Counted from the stretch's first letter, positions 35,904 through 44,731 are shown. The stretch is 64,000 nt of DNA from Bradyrhizobium sp. AZCC 2176 (GCF_036924645.1 NZ_JAZHRX010000001.1:3162001-3226000); one strand, 5' to 3'. Numbers and translations are program-made. The notes: generated from the sequence alone by a model not told the origin.

Positions 35904-36524
35904 ATGACCACGATGCGTTTCGACGATTTCAGGCAATATTCCGACGTGCTGCATTCGCGGCATGGCGAGGTGGTGACCGTGCGCTTCGTCGAGCCGCGCG
36001 ATGCGGAGGCGCTGCAGAACTATTTCCGCTCGCTGACGACGCGCTCCCGCTATAACCGTTTCCTCGGCGCGGCCAGCGAACTGCCGCCATCCGAGCTCGA
36101 CCGCTTCATCCATGTCGGCGAGGCCGACAGGTTCAGCGTGGTCGCGACCATGCTGGTCGAGGGCCGCGAGACCATCGTCGGCGAAGCGCGCTATGCCTTT
36201 GACAGCGAGACGGCCTCGATCGAGTTCGGCCTGTCGATCGACGACCGCTGGCAGGGCCATGGCATCGGCAAGGCGCTGTTGAAAAATCTGGAATGTCGCG
36301 CGGCCTCGTTCGGCGCCACGCGCGTGTTCGGCGACACGCTGCGCTCCAATGACGCGATGATCGCGCTCGCCCGCAAGGCCGGCTACGCATTCACCAATAC
36401 GCCCGGCGACTGGAAACTGACGCGCTTCCAGAAGCAGATCTATGTCGAACCGCAGGAAATCCCATGCGCCAGTTGGCGGCTCGCCGCCGTCTCCCCCAGC
36501 GCAATGTCCTCGCTTGCGGTCTGA
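35904..36524 (+). CDS. GNAT-family N-acetyltransferase
   Basis: A 206-residue acetyltransferase starting at ATG 35904 after a GGGAG box; the longer frame to 35694 overlaps the DUF1127 gene in another phase and is not used. The GNAT fold is seen in VRFVEPRDAEALQNYFRSLT (strand 1, helix 1), IEFGLSIDDRWQGHGIGKALL (motif A, the Q/R-x-x-G-x-G/A acetyl-CoA loop as QGHGIG) and ARKAGYAFTN near the end. It resembles the GNAT domain attached to Pat-type protein acetyltransferases, but it stands alone with no cNMP domain. The substrate is unknown. Confidence 0.88.
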   Translation: MTTMRFDDFRQYSDVLHSRHGEVVTVRFVEPRDAEALQNYFRSLTTRSRYNRFLGAASELPPSELDRFIHVGEADRFSVVATMLVEGRETIVGEARYAFDSETASIEFGLSIDDRWQGHGIGKALLKNLECRAASFGATRVFGDTLRSNDAMIALARKAGYAFTNTPGDWKLTRFQKQIYVEPQEIPCASWRLAAVSPSAMSSLAV

Positions 36525-36530
36525 CCACTG

Positions 36531-36567
36531 AGCCCGGTTCTGGCTACCCCAGAACCGGGCTATTTTT
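36531..36567 (+). terminator. Rho-independent terminator after the GNAT gene
   Basis: AGCCCGGTTCTGG pairs with CCAGAACCGGGCT around a short loop, followed by ATTTTTC. The perfect 13-bp stem and T-run form a convincing intrinsic terminator 6 bp after the stop codon. Confidence 0.9.
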
Positions 36568-36600
36568 CTCCCGACAGAGCCACGTCTCGTAGCCACGTCT

Positions 36601-36688
36601 CGTAGCCCGGATCGAGCGCAGCGCAATCCGGCGGCGGTGTTGCCGCATGTGGGAGCGGTCCCGGATTGCGCTCCCCTTCCGGGCTACG
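36601..36688. repeat. Palindromic repeat, family F (CGTAGCCCGGAT type)
   Basis: CGTAGCCCGGATCGAGCGCA and its near-inverse GCGCTCCCCTTCCGGGCTACG enclose inner GCGCAATCCGG/CCGGATTGCGC arms. A 13-bp direct repeat (AGCCACGTCTCGT at 36578 and 36591) abuts its left end. It lies between convergent genes. Confidence 0.85.
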
Positions 36689-36695
36689 GCAACAC

Positions 36696-37526
36696 TCAAC
36701 TTCCCCTGAACACCGGCTTGCGCTTGTCGATGAAGGCCTGCACGGCCTCCTTGTGATCGGCTGTCCCCTGGGCGCGGATCATGCGCTCGGCCTCATGATC
36801 GCGCGCGGTGGCGAAATCGAACATCAAGGCTTCGTCCAGATTGTCCTTCATGTAACGAAGCGCGATCGTCGGTCCTTCCGCGATCGATTTAGCGAGCGCG
36901 AAGGCCTCCGCCTGCAGCCTGTCGTCGGGGACCACGCGGTTCACCAGGCCGATCGCCTCGCACCTGGCCGCATCGACCCTGTCGCAGGTGAACATCAATT
37001 CCCGTGCCCGCGAAGTGCCGACCAACCGCGTCAGGAGCCAGGCGATGCCATAATCGCCGCTCAGGCCCACCTTGAGGTAACCGGTGGAAAGGAATGCCGA
37101 TTGCGCGGCGATGCGGATGTCGCAGGCCATCGCCAGAGCAAGGCCGGCGCCGACTGCGGGGCCGGGCAGGGCGGAAATGGTCGGCTTGCGCACTGAGACC
37201 AGCGCGCCGGTCAGGAGACGCTGCCGCTCCTGCAGATCGGCGACGCGCTCGTCATGGGACATTGCGAGCTTCGTCTTGTCGCGATTCGCGCCCATGCCCT
37301 TGACGTTGCCGCCGGCGCAGAACGCGGTGCCGGCGCCGGTCAGCAATAGCACGCCGACATCGGGATTCTCGCCGCAGGCCTTGATCATGTTGCGCAAGGC
37401 CGGGGTCAGATTATCCGACATCGCGTTGCGGGCCTCTGGGCGGTTCAGTGTGATAATGGCGACGCGGTCACGGATCACGCAGAGCAGTTCGTCGGTGCCG
37501 GTGTCGATCTTGGTTTCGGTGGTCAT
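36696..37526 (-). CDS. Enoyl-CoA hydratase/isomerase (crotonase family)
   Basis: A 276-residue crotonase. ATG 37526 is chosen over the longer frame because it begins a normal N-terminus (MTTETKIDTG). Family motifs are IITLNRPEARNAMS, the first oxyanion-hole loop GTAFCAGGNVKGMG, and the second PTISALPGPAVGAGLALAMACD, followed by GLSGDYGIAW, where a catalytic glutamate of true hydratases is often replaced. The GDYG sequence suggests a non-classical reaction. The C-terminus VQAFIDKRKPVFRG is typical. It is the first gene after a convergent GNAT gene and may follow the SDR at 37664 in the same leftward transcript. Confidence 0.9.
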   Translation of the reverse strand: MTTETKIDTGTDELLCVIRDRVAIITLNRPEARNAMSDNLTPALRNMIKACGENPDVGVLLLTGAGTAFCAGGNVKGMGANRDKTKLAMSHDERVADLQERQRLLTGALVSVRKPTISALPGPAVGAGLALAMACDIRIAAQSAFLSTGYLKVGLSGDYGIAWLLTRLVGTSRARELMFTCDRVDAARCEAIGLVNRVVPDDRLQAEAFALAKSIAEGPTIALRYMKDNLDEALMFDFATARDHEAERMIRAQGTADHKEAVQAFIDKRKPVFRGS

Positions 37527-37564
37527 GGGTCCCCTTGTTGTTGTCCCCGTCATTCCGGGGAGCC

Positions 37565-37658
37565 GTAGGGTGGGCAAAGCGAAGCGTGCCCACCATTCAA
37601 GCCGTGCCTGGCGATAGATGGTGGGCACGGCGCAAGTGCGCCTTTGCCCACCCTACGA
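37565..37658. repeat. Palindromic repeat, family B (GTAGGGTGGGCAAAGC type)
   Basis: GTAGGGTGGGCAAAGCGAAG and its inverse CTTTGCCCACCCTACG form the outer arms, with inner GCGTGCCCACCAT and ATGGTGGGCACG. It lies between the SDR and crotonase genes, which point the same way. Other copies are at 46139 and 55691. Confidence 0.9.
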
Positions 37659-37663
37659 CCGTA

Positions 37664-38365
37664 TCAAAACTTCTCCACCCATGGGCGCAGTTCGACTTCC
37701 CAGGTCCAGGCGCTGCGCGGCTGTTGCAGGACGTTCCAGTAACTCAACGCAATCGCGTCGGGATCGAGCATCGAGTCCGGCTTGTCGGCCGGCTCGCTGC
37801 GCGCCGCGCTGCGGATCCCGCCGTCGATGACGAAATGCGCGACATGGATGCCTTGCGGCGACAATTCGCGCGCCATGCTCTGGGCGAGCCCGCGCAGCGC
37901 GAACTTGCCCATAGCGAACGGCGCCGATTGCGGATAGCCTTTCACGCTGGCGGATGCCCCGGTGAACAGGATTGCACCGTGTTTGTTGGGCAGCATGCGC
38001 TGCGCCGCCTGCTGTGCCACCAGAAAGCCGCCGAACGCCGAGACTGCGATCGCATTCGCGACATCCGCAGCCACCAGATCGGTAAAGGCACCGCGCGCCC
38101 GTCCGCTGGCGTTGTAGACGACGATATCGGGCGTACCGATCTCGCGCTCGACCATTCCGAACAGACGCTCGACCTCTTCGGCTTCGGTCGCATTGCAGGC
38201 AAAGGCGCGGGCGCCGGTCTCGGCGCAGAGTGCGCCGAGTTTTTCGATTTTGCGCGCGGCGAGGGCGACCTTGATGCCTTCGCGCGCAAACAGCCGCGCC
38301 AGCGATGCGCTCAGCCCCTCACCGGCGCCGACGATCAGGGCAATCTTGTAGTTGGGAATTTCCAT
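37664..38365 (-). CDS. SDR-family protein lacking the catalytic tyrosine
   Basis: A 233-residue short-chain dehydrogenase/reductase-like protein. The nucleotide motif is VGAGEGLS (about 12-19), and the NAG-type motif reads YNASGRA at about 84. The catalytic S-Y-K set is altered: the serine lies in TGASAS (about 138), but the Y-x-x-x-K position reads F150-A-M-G-K154, with phenylalanine instead of tyrosine. This F-x-x-x-K form exists in a recognised SDR subgroup, so loss of classical activity is possible but not certain. The downstream crotonase and upstream AidB-like dehydrogenase gene suggest an acyl-CoA context. Confidence 0.88.
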   Translation of the reverse strand: MEIPNYKIALIVGAGEGLSASLARLFAREGIKVALAARKIEKLGALCAETGARAFACNATEAEEVERLFGMVEREIGTPDIVVYNASGRARGAFTDLVAADVANAIAVSAFGGFLVAQQAAQRMLPNKHGAILFTGASASVKGYPQSAPFAMGKFALRGLAQSMARELSPQGIHVAHFVIDGGIRSAARSEPADKPDSMLDPDAIALSYWNVLQQPRSAWTWEVELRPWVEKF

Positions 38366-38464
38366 GAGCGCTCTCCAGAGAAGACCGGGACTTGGTATCT
38401 AGGCGCGCAATCCCGCAAGGCAACCCGCAGTGGCTGAGATCATGCATTGGTACGGAATTCCCTT

Positions 38465-38498
38465 GTACCGGAAATAGCAGCGTACCGGAAATAGCAGC
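38465..38498. repeat. Perfect 17-bp tandem direct repeat
   Basis: GTACCGGAAATAGCAGC occurs twice without a spacer (38465-38481, 38482-38498) in the region between the divergent SDR and acyl-CoA dehydrogenase genes. A degenerate relative of its left half (GGTACGGAATT) lies just before. It could be a pair of regulator sites or a slippage product. Confidence 0.75.
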
Positions 38499-38647
38499 GG
38501 ACCTTGACGGCGCGGGGCGGCATCCCGGCGCCGATGATGCGATATCTGTCCGCCATGGGGCGGCCCTCCAATGATGCTTGTTGACGGGGCGATCGCCTGC
38601 GTTATCGGTAGATGATCAATATCTGAAGGAACGAACAAGGGTCAAAA

Positions 38648-40429
38648 ATGCATCCACTCATGCATGATCGCGCGACAGGTTCGGCCAATCAGCCGGGATT
38701 GCTCGCGCCCGATACGACGGGAATGAATTTCTACCGGGCCGATCCGGCGCTGACCGATCTGCTGCGGCTGCACCTTCCCGATGCGCTGTTCTGCCATATC
38801 GAGCCGCATCTCGACCGCCTCGGTGAATTGGCTGGGGGCTATCTCGACGAATGCGCCCGGCTGGCCGACCGCCACACGCCGGTGCTGCACCAGCGCGACA
38901 AGTTCGGCCGCGATGCGCAGTACATCGAATATCACCCCGCCTATCGCGAACTGGAGAAGGCCGCGTTCGGCGAGTTCGGCATTCACGCGATGTCGATCCG
39001 CAAGGGCATCATGGGCTGGCCGGACAAATACCCCGTTGTGGCCAAGCACGCGTTCACGTTCCTGTTCAATCAGACCGAGTTCGGCATGGGCTGTCCGATC
39101 AACGTCACGGATGGTTGCGCAAAGCTGCTCAACAATTTCGGCAGCGAGGCGTTGAAGGCGAAATATCTCGACGGCCTGACCCAGACCGACATGAGCAAGC
39201 TGACGCAAGGCGGCCAGTTCATGACCGAGAAGGAGGGCGGCTCCGACGTCGGCACGCTGACGACAAGAGCCGTCCAGGAAGGCGACCACTGGCGGCTCTA
39301 TGGCGAAAAGTGGTTCTGCTCCAATGCCGACGCCAGGGTGGTGATGCTGCTGGCGCGTCCCGAGGGAGCAGGTCCCGGCACGCGCGGCGTCGGGCTATTC
39401 CTGATGCCGCGGCATCTCGACGACGGATCGCAAAATTACTACCGGATCGTTCGCCTGAAGGACAAGCTCGGCACCCGCTCGATGGCCTCGGGTGAAATCA
39501 AGCTCGAGGGCGCGATTGCGTACGCGGTCGGCAAGCTCGACCGCGGCTTCGTGCAGATGGCCGAGATGGTCAATTCGTCGCGGCTTAGTAACGGCGTCAA
39601 GTCGACCGCGCTGATGCGGCGTGCGCATCACGACGCGATGACGGTGGCGCGCAACCGCCTGGTGTTCGGCCAACGAATCATCGACCTGCCGCTGGCGCGG
39701 CGGCAATTGATGAAGATCATGCTGCCGACCGAGCAGGCGCTGTCGATGAGCTTTCTCACGGCGGACGCGCTCGATCGTGCGGAAGCCGGCAGCCAGGATG
39801 CCGCGGCGCTGCTCCGGATCCTGACCCCGACCCTGAAATTCCGCGCGACGCGCGATGCGCGCAAGGTCTGCGGCGACGCATTGGAGATGCGTGGTGGCAT
39901 CGGCTACATCGAGGAATTTGCAACCGCGCGACTGCTGCGCGACGCCCATCTCGGCTCGATCTGGGAAGGCACCGGCAACATCGTCGCGATCGATGCGCTG
40001 ACGCGCGCGGTCGGCCGCCACGGCGCAGATGCGGCGCTCGCCGCCGACCTGCATGCCCGTCTCGACGACAGCGCCAACGTGCCGCAGGCCTGGCGCGATC
40101 GCCTGCGCGAATTGGCCGACCGCGCCGTCGGCTTCGCGCGCGAAGTGGCCAGCCGGAGCGACAATGAGGGCGATGCGCGGCGCGCCACCAGCCTGCTCTA
40201 TCATGTCGCGAGTGCGGTCGCGCTGGCCTGGGAGGGCGGGCGCATCCACGAGATGCGCGGCGACGCCAGGCGGCTCCTGCTCTCGCGCATGGTAGTCGAC
40301 CATCGCGTTTCGGCGGGCGATCCGTTCCGGCTTGCGGAAAATGCCACCCAGCGCGCCATCACCGATCATTTGCTCGGTGAGCGCAACGTCGGCATGGCCG
40401 AGGTTGGCGAACTGCTTGTCGCAGCGTAG
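38648..40429 (+). CDS. Acyl-CoA dehydrogenase, AidB-like long form
   Basis: A 593-residue flavoprotein, longer than classic ACADs (about 380-400). It has an N-terminal extension as in AidB and FadE-type long dehydrogenases. FAD-binding segments read LTQGGQFMTEKEGGSDVGT (about 187-205) and WFCSNADA. The motif RLSNGVKSTALMRRA is near 313, and LGSIWEGTGNIVAIDALTR is near 440, where the glutamate of WEGT is the usual general base position in this branch. A further 130 residues of helix bundle follow. The protein may dehydrogenate unusual acyl-CoAs or have an AidB-like DNA-associated role. It shares a transcript direction with the Zn alcohol dehydrogenase 48 bp downstream. Confidence 0.9.
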   Translation: MHPLMHDRATGSANQPGLLAPDTTGMNFYRADPALTDLLRLHLPDALFCHIEPHLDRLGELAGGYLDECARLADRHTPVLHQRDKFGRDAQYIEYHPAYRELEKAAFGEFGIHAMSIRKGIMGWPDKYPVVAKHAFTFLFNQTEFGMGCPINVTDGCAKLLNNFGSEALKAKYLDGLTQTDMSKLTQGGQFMTEKEGGSDVGTLTTRAVQEGDHWRLYGEKWFCSNADARVVMLLARPEGAGPGTRGVGLFLMPRHLDDGSQNYYRIVRLKDKLGTRSMASGEIKLEGAIAYAVGKLDRGFVQMAEMVNSSRLSNGVKSTALMRRAHHDAMTVARNRLVFGQRIIDLPLARRQLMKIMLPTEQALSMSFLTADALDRAEAGSQDAAALLRILTPTLKFRATRDARKVCGDALEMRGGIGYIEEFATARLLRDAHLGSIWEGTGNIVAIDALTRAVGRHGADAALAADLHARLDDSANVPQAWRDRLRELADRAVGFAREVASRSDNEGDARRATSLLYHVASAVALAWEGGRIHEMRGDARRLLLSRMVVDHRVSAGDPFRLAENATQRAITDHLLGERNVGMAEVGELLVAA

Positions 40430-40477
40430 GCTGCTGTTAGTTCTGGTTCAAAAAACATAAATGACAGGGAGTCCCCG

Positions 40478-41566
40478 ATGAAGGCCGCCGTCCTGCATGA
40501 AGTCAACCAGCCGCTGGTGATCGAGGATGTCACCGTGCCGAATCCCGGCCCGCGCGAAGTCCTGATCCGCACCCGCGTCGCCGGCCTCTGTCATTCCGAC
40601 CTGCACTTCATGGAGGGGCTCTACCCGCATCCGCTGCCGGCGGTGCTCGGCCATGAATCGGCCGGCGTGGTCGAAAAAGTCGGCTCCGACGTCACCTATG
40701 TAAAACCCGGCGATCACGTCGTGACCTGCCTCTCGGTGTTCTGCGGCACCTGCGACAACTGCACCACCGGCCGCACCGTGCTCTGCACCGACACGACCGT
40801 GAAGATGCTGCCTGGCCAGTCCAACCGCCTGTCCTGGGCGCGCGCCGAGAAGCTCAATCAGTTCCTCAATCTATCGTCATTCGCCGAGCAGATGCTGGTG
40901 CACGAAAACGCCATCGTCAAAATCCGCAAGGACATGCCGCTGGAACTGGCGGCATTGATCGGTTGCGGCGTCATCACCGGCTACGGCGCGGTGGTGAACA
41001 CCGCCAAGGTCCAGGCCGGCGAGACCGTCGCGGTGATCGGCTGCGGCGGCGTCGGCATGGCGGCGATCAATGGGGCCGCGATCGCGGGCGCCGGCCGTAT
41101 CATCGCGATCGATACCAACCCGGCCAAGCTGCAGTTGGCCACCAAGCTCGGTGCCACCGACATCGTCGATCCCGCCAGGGGCGACGTGGTGCAGCAGGTG
41201 CGTGAACTCACCGGCGGCGGCGTGCATCACTCCTTCGAGGTGCTGGGCCGCAAGGAAACCGCGGAGCAGTCCTTTGCGATGCTGGCGGCGGGCGGTACGG
41301 CGACCATCGTCGGCATGATCCCGTTCGGCCAGAAGATCGAGCTGCACGGCTTCGATTTCCTGCGCGAGCGCCGCATTCAAGGCTCGTCGATGGGCTCCAA
41401 CCATTTCCGCGTCGACATGCCCCGCCTCGTCGAATTCTACATGCGCGGCAAGCTGCACCTGGAGGACTGGATTTCGGCGAAGCTGAAGCTCTCCGAAATC
41501 AACGAGGGTTTTGCCAACATGAAGGCCGGCAAGACGCTGCGCAGCGTGATCATGTTTGATAGCTGA
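40478..41566 (+). CDS. Zinc-dependent alcohol dehydrogenase (MDR superfamily)
   Basis: A 362-residue medium-chain dehydrogenase. The catalytic-zinc ligands are in LCHSDLHF (about 38-42), GHESAGVVE (H-E, about 63-64) and the later C of IGCGVITG (about 167). Structural-zinc cysteines appear in CGTCDNCTTGRTVLC (about 89-103). The nucleotide motif VIGCGGVGMAAINGA (about 186-200), followed by IAIDTNPAKL with an acidic residue, favours NAD+. It resembles class III-like or NDMA-type alcohol dehydrogenases. The co-oriented AidB-like dehydrogenase upstream suggests alcohol-to-acyl-CoA catabolism. A ribosome site GGGAGT precedes ATG. Confidence 0.93.
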   Translation: MKAAVLHEVNQPLVIEDVTVPNPGPREVLIRTRVAGLCHSDLHFMEGLYPHPLPAVLGHESAGVVEKVGSDVTYVKPGDHVVTCLSVFCGTCDNCTTGRTVLCTDTTVKMLPGQSNRLSWARAEKLNQFLNLSSFAEQMLVHENAIVKIRKDMPLELAALIGCGVITGYGAVVNTAKVQAGETVAVIGCGGVGMAAINGAAIAGAGRIIAIDTNPAKLQLATKLGATDIVDPARGDVVQQVRELTGGGVHHSFEVLGRKETAEQSFAMLAAGGTATIVGMIPFGQKIELHGFDFLRERRIQGSSMGSNHFRVDMPRLVEFYMRGKLHLEDWISAKLKLSEINEGFANMKAGKTLRSVIMFDS

Positions 41567-41577
41567 GATGCACTCTC

Positions 41578-41670
41578 GTCATGCCCGGGCTTGACCCGGG
41601 CATCCATCGATCTTCAAAGAAGGCCTGTTTCGAAGTGGATGGATTGCCGGGTCAAGCCCGGCAATGACGG
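41578..41670. repeat. Palindromic repeat, family D (second copy)
   Basis: Left arm hairpin ATGCCCGGGCTTGACCCGGGCAT and right arm ATTGCCGGGTCAAGCCCGGCAAT each fold perfectly, and the two halves (CATCCATC, GATGGAT) are also inverted. It lies between convergent genes, as does the copy at 8208-8297, consistent with a bidirectional terminator role. Confidence 0.9.
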
Positions 41671-41677
41671 CATTAGC

Positions 41678-42031
41678 CTACCGCGACACATGCGCCGAGA
41701 CCGCCAGCCACTTCCCGTTCTGCTTCGCCCAGCAATCGGTATAGCGCCCATGCGCCTGCTGGCCATCGGCCGTGGTGTAGCTGGTGGCGGCGTGGATGAT
41801 GGCGAAGTCGCCCAACACGCGAATCTTCACATCGTGGGCCGTTAGATTCTTGATCGTCACTGGTATTGCCGTCTGTTTCAGAAACCCGGCGCGGTCGACC
41901 AGCGACTTGTCGGGATTGGAGCAGTAGAAATCCGGCGCAAGAATCTCGTCGAAACGCTTGACGTCGGAGTTCTGCACCGAGTCGACGTAGTCGCGATTGA
42001 GCGCGGTCAGCTCTTCGATGTCGTTGCTCAT
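41678..42031 (-). CDS. SnoaL/NTF2-like protein (DUF4440 type)
   Basis: A 117-residue protein from ATG 42031. The sequence (LTALNRDYVDSVQNSDVKRFDEILAPDFYCSNPDKSLVDRAGFLK, then HGRYTDCWAKQNGKWLAVSAHVSR) has the alpha+beta cone fold order of DUF4440/SnoaL-like proteins: a long first helix, FDEILAPDF, and a C-terminal strand pair. Members are enzymes or ligand-binding proteins with no common reaction. It ends close to the family D repeat, and it begins 17 bp after the amidase stop on the same strand, so the two are probably one operon. Confidence 0.88.
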   Translation of the reverse strand: MSNDIEELTALNRDYVDSVQNSDVKRFDEILAPDFYCSNPDKSLVDRAGFLKQTAIPVTIKNLTAHDVKIRVLGDFAIIHAATSYTTADGQQAHGRYTDCWAKQNGKWLAVSAHVSR

Positions 42032-42048
42032 GGTGTTCCCTTCAGTCC

Positions 42049-43521
42049 TCAATCATCAAACATCGGCGGCGGCCTGAAGCCGCCGAACTCGCGCTCGATC
42101 AGTTCCGCCAGCTTCAGCGGCGTGCGATCCTCCAGCCAGGGCCCGACGATCTGCACGCCGACCGGCAGTCCATCCGGCGAAAAGCCGGTCGGGATCGCGG
42201 TGGAGGGCAGGCCGGGCAGAGTGGCGATGCCAGGCCAGGAGAGCTGGTCGGGATAGACGTAGTCCTTGCCATCGATCCTGATGCGGCGCTTCTCCTGGTC
42301 GTCGGAATGATCGTGCGGATAGGCGGGCGTCGGCATGATCGGGCAGATCACGGCGTCAAAGCTCTTGAACAATTCGCGCCATTGCGCGCGCAGCCGCCCG
42401 CGCGCGACATCGTCCATCAGCCAGTTGCGGTGGCTTTGCGCTATGCCGCGCAGGCGTTCGGCGCGGAGGCTCAGGTCGCTCGCCGGCAGCGTGGCGACGG
42501 CGGCCTGCGCGCCGGCATAAGCTTCCGGCGGGAAGGAGGCGGCGAGGAACGCCATCAGCATCCGCATGTAGAGCCGGGATGTTGCGGCAAAGTCCGGCAG
42601 CAGCGGGCTGTCGCGCTCGACCTTGGCGCCAACCTTTTCGAGATTGGAGGCGAGGTCGCCGATCGTGCCGCGCACCACGTTGTCGGTCGGCATCACCGGG
42701 TCGGTATCGATTACCAGCACGCGAAAGTCCTTCAGCGCGCCGTGGCGCGACGCCAGCAGTGCGAGCTTGTAGCCCTTGCCGGCCTCCAGTGGATCGGGGC
42801 CTGCGATGCTGTCGAGCAGCAGCGAAAGATCGGCGGCGCTGCGCGCCATCGGACCGATCACGGCCAGGTCGCGGTCAAGCGGCAACGGTTGGAATGGCGG
42901 CGGGGTATGGCCGCGCCCTGGCACCAGCCCAAACGTCGGCTTGTGCGCATAGACGCCGCAGTGAAATGCGGGCACGCGCAGCGATCCGCCGATATCTGAG
43001 CCGAGCGACAGCGGTCCATAGCCCGCCGCGAGCGCCGCCGACGATCCGCCGGAAGAGCCGCCCGGTGTGCGACCGAGATCGAACGGGTTGTTGGTGGTGC
43101 CGTAAATCTCGTTGTAGCTCTGCCAGTCGCCGAGCCCGAGCGGCACGTTGGTCTTGCCAAGGATCACGCCGCCGGCATCCTTGACGCGCGTGATCGAGAG
43201 TGCGTCCTCGGTCGGCGTAAAATCCTTCTGCGCCGGAATGCCCCAGGTCGTCGGCAGGCCTGCGATATTGTAGGATTCCTTTACCGTCACAGGAAGACCG
43301 AGCAGCGGCTTCTTCACGCCGCGCGCCAGCTCGGCGTCGGCGGTGCGGGCCGCCGCGAGGCCGCGCTCGAAGTCGCGAACACAGATTGCGTTGATCTTCG
43401 CATCGTGCCGCTCGATCCGGGCGATTGCGTCCTCTGCCAATTCGACCGCTGAAACCTTCCTGTCTGCGAGGGCTGCCGACAATTCAACGGCGGTCCTGAA
43501 GCTCCACTGCGACTTGGCCAA
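42049..43521 (-). CDS. Amidase (amidase-signature family)
   Basis: A 490-residue AS-family amidohydrolase. The catalytic lysine is in LPVTVKESYN (about 80), the cis-Ser and glycine-rich loop in TPGGSSGGSSAALAAG (about 152-167), and the nucleophile in SLGSDIGGSLRVPA (about 178). The cap residues PAFHCGVYAHKPTFG and the C-terminal LPVGVQIVGPWLEDRTPL match the family. It acts on small amides. It is the first gene of a leftward pair with a SnoaL-like protein. No signal peptide is present, so it is cytoplasmic. It is not closely similar to the amidase at 15108. Confidence 0.93.
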   Translation of the reverse strand: MAKSQWSFRTAVELSAALADRKVSAVELAEDAIARIERHDAKINAICVRDFERGLAAARTADAELARGVKKPLLGLPVTVKESYNIAGLPTTWGIPAQKDFTPTEDALSITRVKDAGGVILGKTNVPLGLGDWQSYNEIYGTTNNPFDLGRTPGGSSGGSSAALAAGYGPLSLGSDIGGSLRVPAFHCGVYAHKPTFGLVPGRGHTPPPFQPLPLDRDLAVIGPMARSAADLSLLLDSIAGPDPLEAGKGYKLALLASRHGALKDFRVLVIDTDPVMPTDNVVRGTIGDLASNLEKVGAKVERDSPLLPDFAATSRLYMRMLMAFLAASFPPEAYAGAQAAVATLPASDLSLRAERLRGIAQSHRNWLMDDVARGRLRAQWRELFKSFDAVICPIMPTPAYPHDHSDDQEKRRIRIDGKDYVYPDQLSWPGIATLPGLPSTAIPTGFSPDGLPVGVQIVGPWLEDRTPLKLAELIEREFGGFRPPPMFDD

Positions 43522-43722
43522 GGCGTACTCCCGCTCTGTTTGTTCGACGCGGCGCGGATGATGCTCAGTTTGCGTGCATGCCGCAAGAGCAATGGCTGTA
43601 CAGTGGCGGGCTGATCGAAATGTTACGCGACCAGCGCACGTCGAAGCTCGTCAGGAGAGGTGGTTAGGAAAGAAACGCGATGTAGAAATGGCTGCCGGTA
43701 CATCCTGAGGATTCGACCGCCC

Positions 43723-44694
43723 TTAAGCTGCGCCGATCAATATCCCGACCGCGAGCACGATGGCTCCGCCGAGCACGATCTGGAACACCGCCTGCAGGAA
43801 CGGCGTGTCCATGTAGCGCGCGCGGATGAAGGCGATCGCCCATAGTTCGAAGAACACCACGACACAGGCGATAGCAGTCGCGATCCAGAACGCGTTCGGC
43901 CAGGAATCCGGCACCAGATAGGGAAGGGTGTGGCCGAGGCCGCCGAGCGTGGTCATCAACCCGCAGGTGATGCCGCGCAGCCAGGGCGAGCCGCGCCCGC
44001 TCAGCGCGCCGTCGTCGGACAGCGCTTCGGCAAAGCCCATGCTGATGCCGGCGCCGATCGAAGCGGCTAGTCCGACCAGAAACGTCTGCCAGTTCTGATG
44101 CGTGGCAAAGGCGGCGGCGAACAATGGCGCCAGCGTCGAGACCGAGCCGTCCATCAATCCGGCGAGTCCCGGCTGCACATATTGCAGCACGAACATGCGC
44201 CGCTGCGTCTTGTCCTCCTCGGCGCGCACATCGGGGTTGAGAAACTCGCCAGTCAGCTTCACCGCGAGCTTCTCGTGGCCCTTTTCTTCCTCGGCGAGGT
44301 CGCCGAGCAAGCGACGCACGCCGACATCGTCGGCTTGCTCTGCGGCCTTGATGTAAAATTGCTCGGCCTGGAGTTCCATCGTCTCGACCTCCTTGCGGAT
44401 GGTGTCGAGCGACAGGTTCTTGGTCAGCCAGATCGGGCGCCTTCGCAAAAATCCCTTGACGTCCTCGCGGCGGATCGGCGGCAGATGCGCCCCGAAGCGC
44501 TTCTCATAGAGTTCGAGCAGCCGATGGCGGTGGCCGCGTTCCTCCTCGGCCATCTCCTCGAACACCTTGGCTGAGTCGGGATAGCGTCCGGCGAGGTCTT
44601 CCGCGAAGGTCATGTAGATACGGCTGTCCTCCTCCTCGGAAGAGATCGCAACGGCCAGCACTTCGCGCTCGGTCAGATCGGCGAAATTCTTCAC
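43723..44694 (-). CDS. mbfA: Membrane-bound ferritin / iron exporter MbfA
   Basis: A 323-residue fusion of a ferritin-like domain and a VIT1/CCC1-type transporter. The ferritin part (about 1-160) holds glutamate clusters [31 protein letters not shown] and [10 protein letters not shown] with the E-x-x-H pattern for a di-iron site. The C-terminal part (about 170-323) has VIT-type helices ([36 protein letters not shown]). In Bradyrhizobium and Agrobacterium, MbfA exports iron and is repressed by Irr. A perfect Irr-type control element sits 21 bp upstream. The 323-residue length fits family members. Confidence 0.95.
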   Translation of the reverse strand: MKNFADLTEREVLAVAISSEEEDSRIYMTFAEDLAGRYPDSAKVFEEMAEEERGHRHRLLELYEKRFGAHLPPIRREDVKGFLRRRPIWLTKNLSLDTIRKEVETMELQAEQFYIKAAEQADDVGVRRLLGDLAEEEKGHEKLAVKLTGEFLNPDVRAEEDKTQRRMFVLQYVQPGLAGLMDGSVSTLAPLFAAAFATHQNWQTFLVGLAASIGAGISMGFAEALSDDGALSGRGSPWLRGITCGLMTTLGGLGHTLPYLVPDSWPNAFWIATAIACVVVFFELWAIAFIRARYMDTPFLQAVFQIVLGGAIVLAVGILIGAA

Positions 44695-44714
44695 GGGACG
44701 GCGCCTACTCTTAG

Positions 44715-44731
44715 TTTAGAATTGTTCTAAA
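44715..44731. promoter_or_regulatory. Iron control element (ICE), Irr operator of mbfA
   Basis: TTTAGAATTGTTCTAAA is a perfect 7-3-7 inverted repeat that matches the ICE consensus for Irr as I recall it (TTTAGAA-like arms). It lies 21 bp before the mbfA ATG, over or near the promoter. Irr accumulates under low iron and represses mbfA in Bradyrhizobium; this site would be the binding target. Confidence 0.88.

Noticed and set aside
20232..38498. Short tandem repeats as a CRISPR array
   Set aside because: Only two units occur at each place, without spacers and with different sequences; no cas genes are present.
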